Below are positions 12,230-26,000 of a stretch of DNA of 64,000 bases, piece by piece. The translations under genes and the position numbers were made by a program. Where the stretch lies: positions 124,001 to 188,000 of the forward strand of contig NW_027469203.1 in the NCBI RefSeq assembly GCF_051020765.1, given 5' to 3'. Source of the DNA: Lasioglossum baleicum. Lineage: Eukaryota > Arthropoda > Insecta > Hymenoptera > Halictidae. The notes beneath the pieces were generated by a model. That model saw only the letters and a list, made by a program, of their open reading frames with translations, made no database searches and was not told the origin of the DNA. Positions within the stretch are counted from its first letter, which is position 1; the number at the start of each line of letters is the position of its first letter.

Positions 12230-15200
12230 TATGCGTTATGCGTTATGACTTTTGCATTATGCGTTGTGCGTTATGCGTTATGCGTTATGGGTTATGCGTT
12301 ATGCGTTATGCGTTATGCGTTATGCGTTATGCGTTATGCGTTATGCGTTATGCGTTATGCGTTAAGCGTTATGCGTTATGCGTTATGCGTTATGCGTTAT
12401 GCGTTATGCGTTATGCGTTATGCGTTATGCGTTATGCGTTATGCGTTATGCGTTATGCGTTATGCGTTATGCGTTATGCGTTAAGCGTTATGCGTTATGC
12501 GTTATGCGTTATGCGTTATGCGTTATGCGTTATGCGTTATGCGTTATGCGTTATGCGTTATGCGTTATGCGTTATGCGTTATGCGTTATGCGTTATGCGT
12601 AATGCGTTATGCGTCATGCGTTATGCGTTATGCGTTATGCGTTATGCGTTATGCGTTATGCGTTATGCGTTATGCGTTATGCGTTATGCGTTATGCGTTA
12701 AGCGTTATGCGTTATGCGTTATGCGTTATGCGTTATGCGTTATGCGTTATGCGTTATGCGTTAAGCGTTATGCGTTATGCGTTATGCGTTATGCGTTATG
12801 CGTTATGCGTTATGCGTTATGCGTTATGCGTTATGCGTTATGCGTTATGCGTTATGCGTTATGCGTTATGACTTTTGCATTATGCGTTATGCGTTATGCG
12901 TTATGCGTTATGGGCTATGCGTTATGCCTTATGGTTTATACGTTATGCGTTATGCGTTATGCGTTATGCGTTATACGTTATGCGTTATGCGTTATGCGTT
13001 ATGCGTTATGCGTTATGCGTTATGCGTTATGCGTTATGCGTTATGCGTTATGCGTTATGCGTTCTGCGTTATGCGTTATGCGTTATGCGTTATGCGTTAT
13101 GCGTTATGCGTTATGCGTTATGCGTTATGCGTTATGCGTTATGCGTTATGCGTTATGCGTTATGCGTTATGCGTTATGCGTTATGCGTTATGCGTTATGC
13201 GTTATGCGTTATGCGTTATGCGTTATGCGTTATGCGTTATGCGTTATGCGTTATGCGTTATGCGTTATGCGTTATGCGTTATGCGTTATGCGTTATGCGT
13301 TATGCGTTATGCGTTATGCGTTATGCGTTATGCGTTATGCGTTATGCGTTATGCGTTATGCGTTATGCGTTATGCGTTATGCGTTATGCGTTATGCGTTA
13401 TGCGTTATGCGTTATGCGTTATGCGTTATGCGTTATGCGTTATGCGTTATGCGTTATGCGTTATGCGTTATGCGTTATGCCTTATGGTTTATACGTTATG
13501 CGTTATGCGTTATGCGTTATGAGTTTTGCGTTACGTGTTAAGCGTTATGCGCAATGGGTTATGCGTTATGCGTTATGCGTTATGCGTTATGCGTTATGCG
13601 TTATGCGTTATACGTTATGCGTTATGCGTTATGCGTTATGCGTTATGCGTTATGCGTTATGCGTTATGCGTTATGCGTTATGCGTTATGCGTTATGCGTT
13701 CTGCGTTATGCGTTATGCGTTATGCGTTATGCGTTATGCGTTATGCGTTATGCGTTATGCGTTATGCGTTATGCGTTATGCGTTATGCGTTATGCGTTAT
13801 GCGTTATGCGTTATGCGTTATGCGTTATGCGTTATGCGTTATGCGTTATGCGTTATGCGTTATGCGTTATGCGTTATGCGTTATGCGTTATGCGTTATGC
13901 GTTATGCGTTATGCGTTATGCGTTATGCGTTATGCGTTATGCGTTATGCGTTATGCGTTATGCGTTACGCGTTAAGCGTTATGCGTAACGGCTTATGCGT
14001 TATGCGTTATGCGTTATGCGTTATGACTTTTGCATTATGCGTTGTGCATTATGCGTTATGCGTTATGCGTTGTGCGTTATGCGTTATGCGTTATGCGTTA
14101 TGCGTTATGCGTTATGCGTTATGCGTTATGCGTTATGCGTTATGCGTTATGCGTTATGCGTTATGCGTTATGCGTTATGCGTTATGCGTTATGCGTTATG
14201 CGTTATGCGATATGCGTTATGCGTTATGCGTTATGCGTTATGCGTTATGCGTTATGCGTTATGCGTTATGCGTTATGCGTTATGCCTTATGGTTTATACG
14301 TTATGCGTTATGCGTTATGCGTTATGCGTTATGCGTTTTGCGTTATGCGTTATGCGTTATGCGTTATGCGTTATGCGTTATGCGTTATGCGTTATGCGTT
14401 ATGCGTTATGCGTTATGCGTCATGCGTTATGCGTTATGCGTTATGCGTTATGCGTTATGCGTTATGCGTTATGCGTTATGCGTTATGCGTTATGCGTTAT
14501 GCGTTATGCGTTATGCGTTATGCGTTATGCGTTATGCGTTATGCGTTATGCGTTATGCGTTATGCGTTATGCGTTATGCGTTATGCGTTATGCGTTATGC
14601 GTTATGCGTTATGCGTTATGGGCTAAGCGTTTGCGTTATGCGTTATGGGCTAAGCGTTATGCCTTATGGTTTATACGTTATGCGTTATGCGTTATGCGTT
14701 ATGCGTTATGCGTTATGCGTTATGCGTTATGCGTTATGCGTTATGCGTTATGCGTTATGCGTTATGCGTTATGCGTTATGCGTTATGCGTTATGCGTTAT
14801 GCGTTATGCGTTATGCGTTATGCGTTATGCGTTATGCGTTATGCGTTATGCGTTATGCGTTATGCGTTATGCGTTATGCGTTATGCGTTATGCGTTATGC
14901 GTTATGCGTTATGCGTTATGCGTTATGCGTTATGCGTTATGCGTTATGCGTTATGCGTTATGCGTTATGCGTTATGCGTTATGCGTTATGCGTTATGCGT
15001 TATGCGTTATGCGTTATGCGTTATGCGTTATGCGTTATGCGTTATGCGTTATGCGTTATGCGTTATGCGTTATGCGTTATGCGTTATGCGTTATGACTTT
15101 TGCATTATGCGTTATGCGTTATGGGCTATGCGTTATGCCTTATGGTTTATACGTTATGCGTTATGCGTTATGCGTTATGCGTTATGCGTTATACGTTATG

Positions 15201-17008
15201 CGTTATGCGTTATGCGTTATGCGTTATGCGTTATGCGTTATGCGTTATGCGTTATGCGTTATGCGTTATGCGTTATGCGGTATGCGTTATGCGTTATGCG
15301 TTATGCGTTATGCGTTATGCGTTATGCGTTATGCGTTATGCGTTATGCGTTATGCGTTATGCGTTATGCGTTATGCGTTATGCGTTATGCGTTATGCGTT
15401 ATGCGTTATGCGTTATGCGTTATGCGTTATGCGTTATGCGTTATGCGTTATGCGTTATGCGTTACGCGTTAAGCGTTATGCGTAACGGGTTATGCGTTAT
15501 GCGTTATGCGTTATGCGTTATGACTTTTGCATTATGCGTTGTGCGTTATGCGTTATGCGTTATGGGTTATGCGTTATGCGTTATGCGTTATGCGTTATGC
15601 GTTATGCGTTATGCGTTATGCGTTATGCGTTAAGCGTTATGCGTTATGCGTTATGCGTTATGCGTTATGCGTTATGCGTTATGCGTTATGCGTTATGCGT
15701 TATGCGTTATGCGTTATGCGTTATGCGTTATGCGTTATGCGTTATGCGTTATGCGTTATGCGTTATGCGTTATGCGTTAAGCGTTATGCGTTATGCGTTA
15801 TGCGTTATGCGTTATGCGTTATGCGTTATGCGTTATGCGTTATGCGTTATGCGTTATGCGTTATGCGTTATGCGTTTTGCGTTATGCGTTATGCGTCATG
15901 CGTTATGCGTTATGCGTTATGCGTTATGCGTTATGACTTTTGCATTATGCGTTATGCGTTATGCGTTATGCGTTATGCGTTATGCGTTATGCGTTATGCG
16001 TTATGCGTTATGCGTTATGCGTTATGCGTTATGCGTTATGCGTTAAGCGTTATGCGTTATGCGTTATGCGTTATGCGTTATGCGTTATGCGTTATGCGTT
16101 ATGCGTTATGCGTTATGCGTTATGCGTTATGCGTTATGCGTTAAGCGTTATGCGTTATGCGTTATGCGTTATGCGTTATGCGTTATGCGTTATGCGTTAT
16201 GCGTTATGCGTTATGCGGTATGCGTTATGCGTTATGCGTTATGCGTTATGCGTTATGCGTTATGCGTTATGGGCTAAGCGTTATGCCTTATGGTTTATAC
16301 GTTATGAGTTATGCGTTATGCGTTATGCGTTATGCGTTATGCGTTATGCGTTATGCGTTATGCGTTATGCGTTATGCGTTATGCGTTATGCGTTATGCGT
16401 TATGCGTTATGCGTTATGCGTTATGCGTTATGCGTTATGCGTTATGCGTTATGCGTTATGCGTTATGCGTTATGCGTTATGCGTTATGCGTTATGCGTTA
16501 TGCGTTATGCGTTATGCGTTATGCGTTATGCGTTATGCGTTATGCGTTATGCGTTATGCGTTATGCGTTATGCGTTATGCGTTATGCGTTATGCGTTATG
16601 CGTTATGCGTTATGCGTTATGCGTTATGCGTTATGCGTTATGCGTTATGCGTTATGCGTTATGCGTTATGCCTTATGGTTTATACGTTATGCGTTATGCG
16701 TTATGCGTTATGAGTTTTGCGTTACGTGTTAAGCGTTATGCGCAATGGGTTATGCGTTATGCGTTATGCGTTATGCGTTATGCGTTATGCGTTATGCGTT
16801 ATGCGTTATGCGTTATGCGTTATGCGTTATGCGTTATGCGTTATGCGTTATGCGTTATGCGTTATGCGTTATGCGTTATGCGTTATGCGTTATGCGTTAT
16901 GCGTTATGCGTTATGCGTTATGCGTTATGCGTTATGCGTTATGCGTTATGCGTTATGCGTTATGCGTTATGCGTTATGCGTTAAGCGTTATGCGTTATGC
17001 GTTATGCG

Positions 17009-17040
17009 TCAAGCGTTATCCGTTATGCGTTATGTGTTAT
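17009..17040 (+). repeat. H block: TCAAGCG, TTATCCG, one normal unit, TTATGTG
   Basis: There are two copies, at 17,009 and 27,824. Each follows a D block (at 16,710 and 27,469) by about 300-355 bp. The D-to-D distance is 10,759 bp and the H-to-H distance 10,815 bp. The combination of rare variants shows that a D-H segment was copied over nearly 11 kb. Confidence 0.86.
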
Positions 17041-17045
17041 GCGTT

Positions 17046-20000
17046 ATGCGTTATGCGTTAAGCGTTATGCGTTATGCGTTATGCGTTATGCGTTATGCGT
17101 TATGCGTTATGCGTTATGCGTTAAGCGTTATGCGTTATGCGTTATGCGTTATGCGTTATGCGTTATGCGTTATGCGTTATGCGTTATGCGTTATGCGTTA
17201 TGCGTTATGCGTTATGCGTTATGCGTTATGCGTTATGCGTTATGCGTTATGCGTTATGCGTTATGCGTTATGCGTTATGCGTTATGCGTTATGCGTTATG
17301 CGTTATGCGTTATGCGTTATGCGTTATGCGTTATGCGTTATGCGTTATGCGTTATGCGTTATGCGTAATGCGTTATGCGTTATGCGTTATGCGTTATGCG
17401 TTATGCGTTATGCGTTATGCGTTATGCGTTATGCGTTATGCGTTATGCGTTATGCGTTATGCGTTATGCGTTAAGCGTTATGCGTTATGCGTTATGCGTT
17501 ATGCGTTATGCGTTATGCGTTATGCGTTATGCGTTAAGCGTTATGCGTTATGCGTTATGCGTTATGCGTTATGCGTTATGCGTTATGCGTTATGCGTTAT
17601 GCGTTATGCGTTATGCGTTATGCGTTATGCGTTATGCGTTATGCGTTATGCGTTATGACTTTTGCATTATGCGTTATGCGTTATGCGTTATGCGTTATGG
17701 GCTATGCGTTATGCCTTATGGTTTATACGTTATGCGTTATGCGTTATGCGTTATGCGTTATACGTTATGCGTTATGCGTTATGCGTTATGCGTTATGCGT
17801 TATGCGTTATGCGTTATGCGTTATGCGTTATGCGTTATGCGTTCTGCGTTATGCGTTATGCGTTATGCGTTATGCGTTATGCGTTATGCGTTATGCGTTA
17901 TGCGTTATGCGTTATGCGTTATGCGTTATGCGTTATGCGTTATGCGTTATGCGTTATGCGTTATGCGTTATGCGTTATGCGTTATGCGTTATGCGTTATG
18001 CGTTATGCGTTATGCGTTATGCGTTATGCGTTATGCGTTATGCGTTATGCGTTATGCGTTATGCGTTATGCGTTATGCGTTATGCGTTATGCGTTATGCG
18101 TTATGCGTTATGCGTTATGCGTTATGCGTTATGCGTTATGCGTTATGCGTTATGCGTTATGCGTTATGCGTTACGCGTTAAGCGTTATGCGTAACGGCTT
18201 ATGCGTTATGCGTTATGCGTTATGCGTTATGACTTTTGCATTATGCGTTGTGCATTATGCGTTATGCGTTATGCGTTGTGCGTTATGCGTTATGCGTTAT
18301 GCGTTATGCGTTATGCGTTATGCGTTATGCGTTATGCGTTATGCGTTATGCGTTATGCGTTATGCGTTATGCGTTATGCGTTATGCGTTATGCGTTATGC
18401 GTTATGCGTTATGCGATATGCGTTATGCGTTATGCGTTATGCGTTATGCGTTATGCGTTATGCGTTATGCGTTATGCGTTATGCCTTATGGTTTATACGT
18501 TATGCGTTATGCGTTATGCGTTATGCGTTATGCGTTTTGCGTTATGCGTTATGCGTTATGCGTTATGCGTTATGCGTTATGCGTTATGCGTTATGCGTTA
18601 TGCGTTATGCGTTATGCGTTATGCGTTATGCGTTATGCGTTATGCGTTATGCGTTATGCGTTATGCGTTATGCGTTATGCGTTATGCGTTATGCGTTATG
18701 CGTTATGCGTTATGCGTTATGCGTTATGCGTTATGCGTTATGCGTTATGCGTTATGCGTTATGCGTTATGCGTTATGCGTTATGCGTTATGCGTTATGCG
18801 TTATGCGTTATGCGTTATGCGTTATGCGTTATGCGTTATGCGTTATGCGTTATGCGTTATGGGCTAAGCGTTTGCGTTATGCGTTATGGGCTAAGCGTTA
18901 TGCCTTATGGTTTATACGTTATGCGTTATGCGTTATGCGTTATGCGTTATGCGTTATGCGTTATGCGTTATGCGTTATGCGTTATGCGTTATGCGTTATG
19001 CGTTATGCGTTATGCGTTATGCGTTATGCGTTATGCGTTATGCGTTATGCGTTATGCGTTATGCGTTATGCGTTATGCGTTATGCGTTATGCGTTATGCG
19101 TTATGCGTTATGCGTTATGCGTTATGCGTTATGCGTTATGCGTTATGCGTTATGCGTTATGCGTTATGCGTTATGCGTTATGCGTTATGCGTTATGCGTT
19201 ATGCGTTATGCGTTATGCGTTATGCGTTATGCGTTATGCGATATGCGTTATGCGTTATGCGTTATGCGTTATGCGTTATGCGTTATGCGTTATGCGTTAT
19301 GCGTTATGCGTTATGCGTTATGCCTTATGGTTTATACGTTATGCGTTATGCGTTATGCGTTATGCGTTATGCGTTATGCGTTATGCGTTATGCGTTATGC
19401 GTTATGCGTTATGCGTTATGCGTTATGCGTTATGCGTTATGCGTTATGCGTTATGCGTTATGCGTTATGCGTTATGCGTTATGCGTTATGCGTTATGCGT
19501 TATGCGTTATGCGTTATGCGTTATGCGTTATGCGTTATGCGTTATGCGTTATGCGTTATGCGTTATGCGTTATGCGTTATGCGTTATGCGTTATGCGTTA
19601 TGCGTTATGCGTTATGCGTTATGCGTTATGCGTTATGCGTTATGCGTTATGCGTTATGCGTTATGCGTTATGCGATATGCGTTATGCGTTATGCGTTATG
19701 CGTTATGCGTTATGCGTTATGCGTTATGCGTTATGCGTTATGCGTTATGCGTTATGCCTTATGGTTTATACGTTATGCGTTATGCGTTATGCGTTATGCG
19801 TTATGCGTTTTGCGTTAAGCGTTATGCGTTATGCGTTATGCGTTATGCGTTATGCGTTATGCGTTATGCGTTATGCGTTATGCGTTATGCGTTATGCGTT
19901 ATGCGTTATGCGTTATGCGTTATGCGTTATGCGTTATGCGTTATGCGTTATGCGTTATGCGTTATGCGTTATGCGTTATGCGTTATGCGTTATGCGTTAT

Positions 20001-23000
20001 GCGTTATGGGCTAAGCGTTTGCGTTATGCGTTATGGGCTAAGCGTTATGCCTTATGGTTTATACGTTATGCGTTATGCGTTATGCGTTATGCGTTATGCG
20101 TTATGCGTTATGCGTTATGCGTTATGCGTTATGCGTTATGCGTTGTGCGTTATGCGTTATGCGTTATGCGTTATGCGTTATGCGTTATGCGTTATGCGTT
20201 ATGCGTTATGCGTTATGCGTTATGCGTTATGCGTTAAGCGTTATGCGTTATGCGTTATGCGTTATGCGTTATGCGTTATGCGTTATGCGTTATGCGTTAT
20301 GCGTTATGCGTTATGCGTTATGCGTTATGCGTTATGCGTTATGCGTTATGCGTTATGCGTTATGACTTTTGCATTATGCGTTATGCGTTATGCGTTATGC
20401 GTTATGGGCTATGCGTTATGCCTTATGGTTTATACGTTATGCGTTATGCGTTATGCGTTATGCGTTATACGTTATGCGTTATGCGTTATGCGTTATGCGT
20501 TATGCGTTATGCGTTATGCGTTATGCGTTATGCGTTATGCGTTATGCGTTATGCGTTATGCGTTCTGCGTTATGCGTTATGCGTTATGCGTTATGCGTTA
20601 TGCGTTATGCGTTATGCGTTATGCGTTATGCGTTATGCGTTATGCGTTATGCGTTATGCGTTATGCGTTATGCGTTATGCGTTATGCGTTATGCGTTATG
20701 CGTTATGCGTTATGCGTTATGCGTTATGCGTTATGCGTTATGCGTTATGCGTTATGCGTTATGCGTTATGCGTTATGCGTTATGCGTTATGCGTTATGCG
20801 TTATGCGTTATGGGCTAAGCGTTTGCGTTATGCGTTATGGGCTAAGCGTTATGCCTTATGGTTTATACGTTATGCGTTATGCGTTATGCGTTATGCGTTA
20901 TGCGTTATGCGTTATGCGTTATGCGTTATGCGTTATGCGTTATGCGTTATGCGTTATGCGTTATGCGTTATGCGTTATGCGTTATGCGTTATGCGTTATG
21001 CGTTATGCGTTATGCGTTATGCGTTATGCGTTATGCGTTATGCGTTATGCGTTATGCGTTATGCGTTATGCGTTATGCGTTATGCGTTATGCGTTATGCG
21101 TTATGCGTTATGCGTTATGCGTTATGCGTTATGCGTTATGCGTTATGCGTTATGCGTTATGCTTTATGCGTTATGCGTTATGCGTTATGCGTTATGCGTT
21201 ATGCGATATGCGTTATGCGTTATGCGTTATGCGTTATGCGTTATGCGTTATGCGTTATGCGTTATGCGTTATGCGTTATGCCTTATGGTTTATACGTTAT
21301 GCGTTATGCGTTATGCGTTATGCGTTATGCGTTATGCGTTATGCGTTATGCGTTATGCGTTATGCGTTATGCGTTATGCGTTATGCGTTATGCGTTATGC
21401 GTTATGCGTTATGCGTTATGCGTTATGCGTTATGCGTTATGCGTCATGCGTTATGCGTTATGCGTTATGCGTTATGCGTTATGCGTTATGCGTTATGCGT
21501 TATGCGATATGCGTTATGCGTTATGCGTTAAGCGTTATGCGTTATGCGTTATGCGTTATGCGTTATGGGCTAAGCGTTATGCCTTATGGTTTATACGTTA
21601 TGAGTTATGCGTTATGCGTTATGCGTTATACGTTATGCGTTATGCGTTATGCGTTATGCGTTATGCGTTATGCGTTATGCGTTAAGCGTTATGCGTTATG
21701 CGTTATGCGTTATGCGTTATGCGTTATGCGTTATGCGTTATGCGTTATGCGTTATGCGTTATGCGTTATGCGTTATGCGTTATGCGTTATGCGTTATGCG
21801 TTATGCGTTATGCGTTATGCGTTATGCGTTATGCGTTATGCGATATGCGTTATGCGTTATGCGTTATGCGTTATGCGTTATGCGTTATGCGTTATGCGTT
21901 ATGCGTTATGCGTTATGCCTTATGGTTTATACGTTATGCGTTATGCGTTATGCGTTATGCGTTATGCGTTATGCGTTATGCGTTATGCGTTATGCGTTAT
22001 GCGTTATGCGTTATGCGTTATGCGTTATGCGTTATGCGTTATGCGTTATGCGTTATGCGTTATGCGTTATGCGTTATGCGTTATGCGTTATGCGTTATGC
22101 GTTATGCGTTATGCGTTATGCGTTATGCGTTATGCGTTATGCGTTATGCGTTACGCGTTATGCGTTATGCGTTATGCGTTATGCGTTATGCGTTATGCGT
22201 TATGCGTTATGCGTTATGCGTTATGCGTTATGCGATATGCGTTATGCGTTATGCGTTATGCGTTATGCGTTATGCGTTATGCGTTATGCGTTATGCGTTA
22301 TGCGTTATGCCTTATGGTTTATACGTTATGCGTTATGCGTTATGCGTTATGCGTTTTGCGTTAAGCGTTATGCGTTATGCGTTATGCGTTATGCGTTATG
22401 CGTTATGCGTTATGCGTTATGCGTTATGCGTTATGCGTTATGCGTTATGCGTTATGCGTTATGCGTTATGCGTTATGCGTTATGCGTTATGCGTTATGCG
22501 TTATGCGTTATGCGTTATGCGTTATGCGTTATGCGTTATGCGTTATGCGTTATGCGTTATGCGTTATGCGTTATGCGTTATGCGTTAAGCGTTATGCGTT
22601 ATGCGTTATGCGTTATGGGCTAAGCGTTTGCGTTATGCGTTATGCGTTATGCGTTATGCGTTTTGCGTTATGCGTTATGCGTTATGCGTTATGCGTTATG
22701 CGTTATGCGTTATGCGTTATGCGTTATGCGTTATGCGTTATGCGTTATGCGTTATGCGTTATGCGTTATGCGTTATGCGTTATGCGTTATGCGTTATGCG
22801 TTATGCGTTATGCGTTATGCGTTATGCGTTATGCGTTATGCGTTATGCGTTATGCGTTATGCGTTATGCGTTATGCGTTATGCGTTATGCGTTATGCGTT
22901 ATGCGTTATGCGTTATGCGTTATGCGTTATGCGTTATGCGTTATGCGTTATGCGTTATGCGTTATGCGTTATGCGTTATGCGTTATGAGTTATGAGTTAT

Positions 23001-26000
23001 GCGTTATGCGTTATGCGTTATGCGTTATGCGTTATGCGTTATGCGTTATGCGTTATGCGTTATGCGTTATGCGTTATGCGTTATGCGTTATGCGTTATGC
23101 GTTATGCGTTATGCGTTATGCGTTATGCGTTATGCGTTATGCGTTATGCGTTATGCGTTATGCGTTATGCGTTATGCGTTATGCGTTATGCGTTATGCGT
23201 TATGCGTTATGCGTTATGCGTTATGCGTTATGCGTTATGCGTTATGCGATATGCGTTATGCGTTATGCGTTATGCGTTATGCGTTATGCGTTATGCGTTA
23301 TGCGTTATGCGTTATGCCTTATGGTTTATACGTTATGCGTTATGCGTTATGCGTTATGCGTTATGCGTTTTGCGTTATGCGTTATGCGTTATGCGTTATG
23401 ACTTTTGCATTATGCGTTGTGCATTATGCGTTATGCGTTATGCGTTGTGCGTTATGCGTTATGCGTTATGCGTTATGCGTTATGCGTTATGCGTTATGCG
23501 TTATGCGTTATGCGTTATGCGTTATGCGTTATGCGTTATGCGTTATGCGTTATGCGTTATGCGTTATGCGTTATGCGATATGCGTTATGCGTTATGCGTT
23601 ATGCGTTATGCGTTATGCGTTATGCGTTATGCGTTATGCCTTATGGTTTATACGTTATGCGTTATGCGTTATGCGTTATGCGTTATGCGTTTTGCGTTAT
23701 GCGTTATGCGTTATGCGTTATGCGTTATGCGTTATGCGTTATGCGTTATGCGTTATGCGTTATGCGTTATGCGTTATGCGTTATGCGTTATGCGTTATGC
23801 GTTATGCGTTATGCGTTATGCGTTATGCGTTATGCGTTATGCGTTATGCGTTATGCGTTATGCGTTATGCGTTATGCGTTATGCGTTATGCGTTATGCGT
23901 TATGCGTTATGCGTTATGCGTTATGCGTTATGCGTTATGCGTTATGCGTTATGCGTTATGCGTTATGCGTTATGCGTTATGCGTTATGCGTTATGCGTTA
24001 TGGGCTAAGCGTTTGCGTTATGCGTTATGGGCTAAGCGTTATGCCTTATGGTTTATACGTTATGCGTTATGCGTTATGCGTTATGCGTTATGCGTTATGC
24101 GTTATGCGTTATGCGTTATGCGTTATGCGTTATGCGTTATGCGTTATGCGTTATGCGTTATGCGTTATGCGTTATGCGTTATGCGTTATGCGTTATGCGT
24201 TATGCGTTATGCGTTATGCGTTATGCGTTATGCGTTATGCGTTATGCGTTATGCGTTATGCGTTATGCGTTATGCGTTATGCGTTATGCGTTATGCGTTA
24301 TGCGTTATGCGTTATGCGTTATGCGTTATGCGTTATGCGTTATGCGTTATGCGATATGCGTTATGCGTTATGCGTTATGCGTTATGCGTTATGCGTTATG
24401 CGTTATGCGTTATGCGTTATGCGTTATGCCTTATGGTTTATACGTTATGCGTTATGCGTTATGCGTTATGCGTTATGCGTTATGCGTTATGCGTTATGCG
24501 TTATGCGTTATGCGTTATGCGTTATGCGTTATGCGTTATGCGTTATGCGTTATGCGTTATGCGTTATGCGTTATGCGTTATGCGTTATGCGTTATGCGTT
24601 ATGCGTTATGCGTTATGCGTTATGCGTTATGCGTTATGCGTTATGCGTTATGCGTTATGCGTTATGCGTTATGCGTTATGCGTTATGCGTTATGCGTTAT
24701 GCGATATGCGTTATGCGTTATGCGTTATGCGTTATGCGTTATGCGTTATGCGTTATGCGTTATGCGTTATGCGTTATGCGTTATGCGTTATGCGTTATGC
24801 GTTACGCGTTAAGCGTTATGCGTAACGGCTTATGCGTTATGCGTTATGCGTTATGCGTTATGACTTTTGCATTATGCGTTGTGCATTATGCGTTATGCGT
24901 TATGCGTTGTGCGTTATGCGTTATGCGTTATGCGTTATGCGTTATGCGTTATGCGTTATGCGTTATGCGTTATGCGTTATGCGTTATGCGTTATGCGTTA
25001 TGCGTTATGCGTTATGCGTTATGCGTTATGCGATATGCGTTATGCGTTATGCGTTATGCGTTATGCGTTATGCGTTATGCGTTATGCGTTATGCGTTATG
25101 CCTTATGGTTTATACGTTATGCGTTATGCGTTATGCGTTATGCGTTATGCGTTTTGCGTTATGCGTTATGCGTTATGCGTTATGCGTTATGCGTTATGCG
25201 TTATGCGTTATGCGTTATGCGTTATGCGTTATGCGTTATGCGTTATGCGTTATGCGTTATGCGTTATGCGTTATGCGTTATGCGTTATGCGTTATGCGTT
25301 ATGCGTTATGCGTTATGCGTTATGCGTTATGCGTTATGCGTTATGCGTTATGCGTTATGCGTTATGCGTTATGCGTTATGCGTTATGCGTTATGCGTTAT
25401 GCGTTATGCGTTATGCGTTATGCGTTATGCGTTATGCGTTATGCGTTATGCGTTATGCGTTATGCGTTATGCGTTATGGGCTAAGCGTTTGCGTTATGCG
25501 TTATGGGCTAAGCGTTATGCCTTATGGTTTATACGTTATGCGTTATGCGTTATGCGTTATGCGTTATGCGTTATGCGTTATGCGTTATGCGTTATGCGTT
25601 ATGCGTTATGCGTTATGCGTTATGCGTTATGCGTTATGCGTTATGCGTTATGCGTTATGCGTTATGCGTTATGCGTTATGCGTTATGCGTTATGCGTTAT
25701 GCGTTATGCGTTATGCGTTATGCGTTATGCGTTATGCGTTATGCGTTATGCGTTATGCGTTATGCGTTATGCGTTATGCGTTATGCGTTATGCGTTATGC
25801 GTTATGCGTTATGCGTTATGCGTTATGCGTTATGCGTTATGCGTTATGCGTTATGCGATATGCGTTATGCGTTATGCGTTATGCGTTATGCGTTATGCGT
25901 TATGCGTTATGCGTTATGCGTTATGCGTTATGCCTTATGGTTTATACGTTATGCGTTATGCGTTATGCGTTATGCGTTATGCGTTATGCGTTATGCGTTA

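Larger units (their letters stand above)
11061..17045 (+). repeat. Left zone 4: D, E, G and H blocks
   Basis: This zone is the main site of D (11,881, 13,519, 16,710), E (12,193, 13,964, 15,461), G (about 11,066 and 15,873), half-A (11,461, 16,269) and H (17,009). The order G, short B, half-A, D appears twice: 11,066-11,925 and 15,874-16,755. The short-B to half-A distance is exactly 336 bp in both. One A block (14,618) lies between the two copies. Confidence 0.85.
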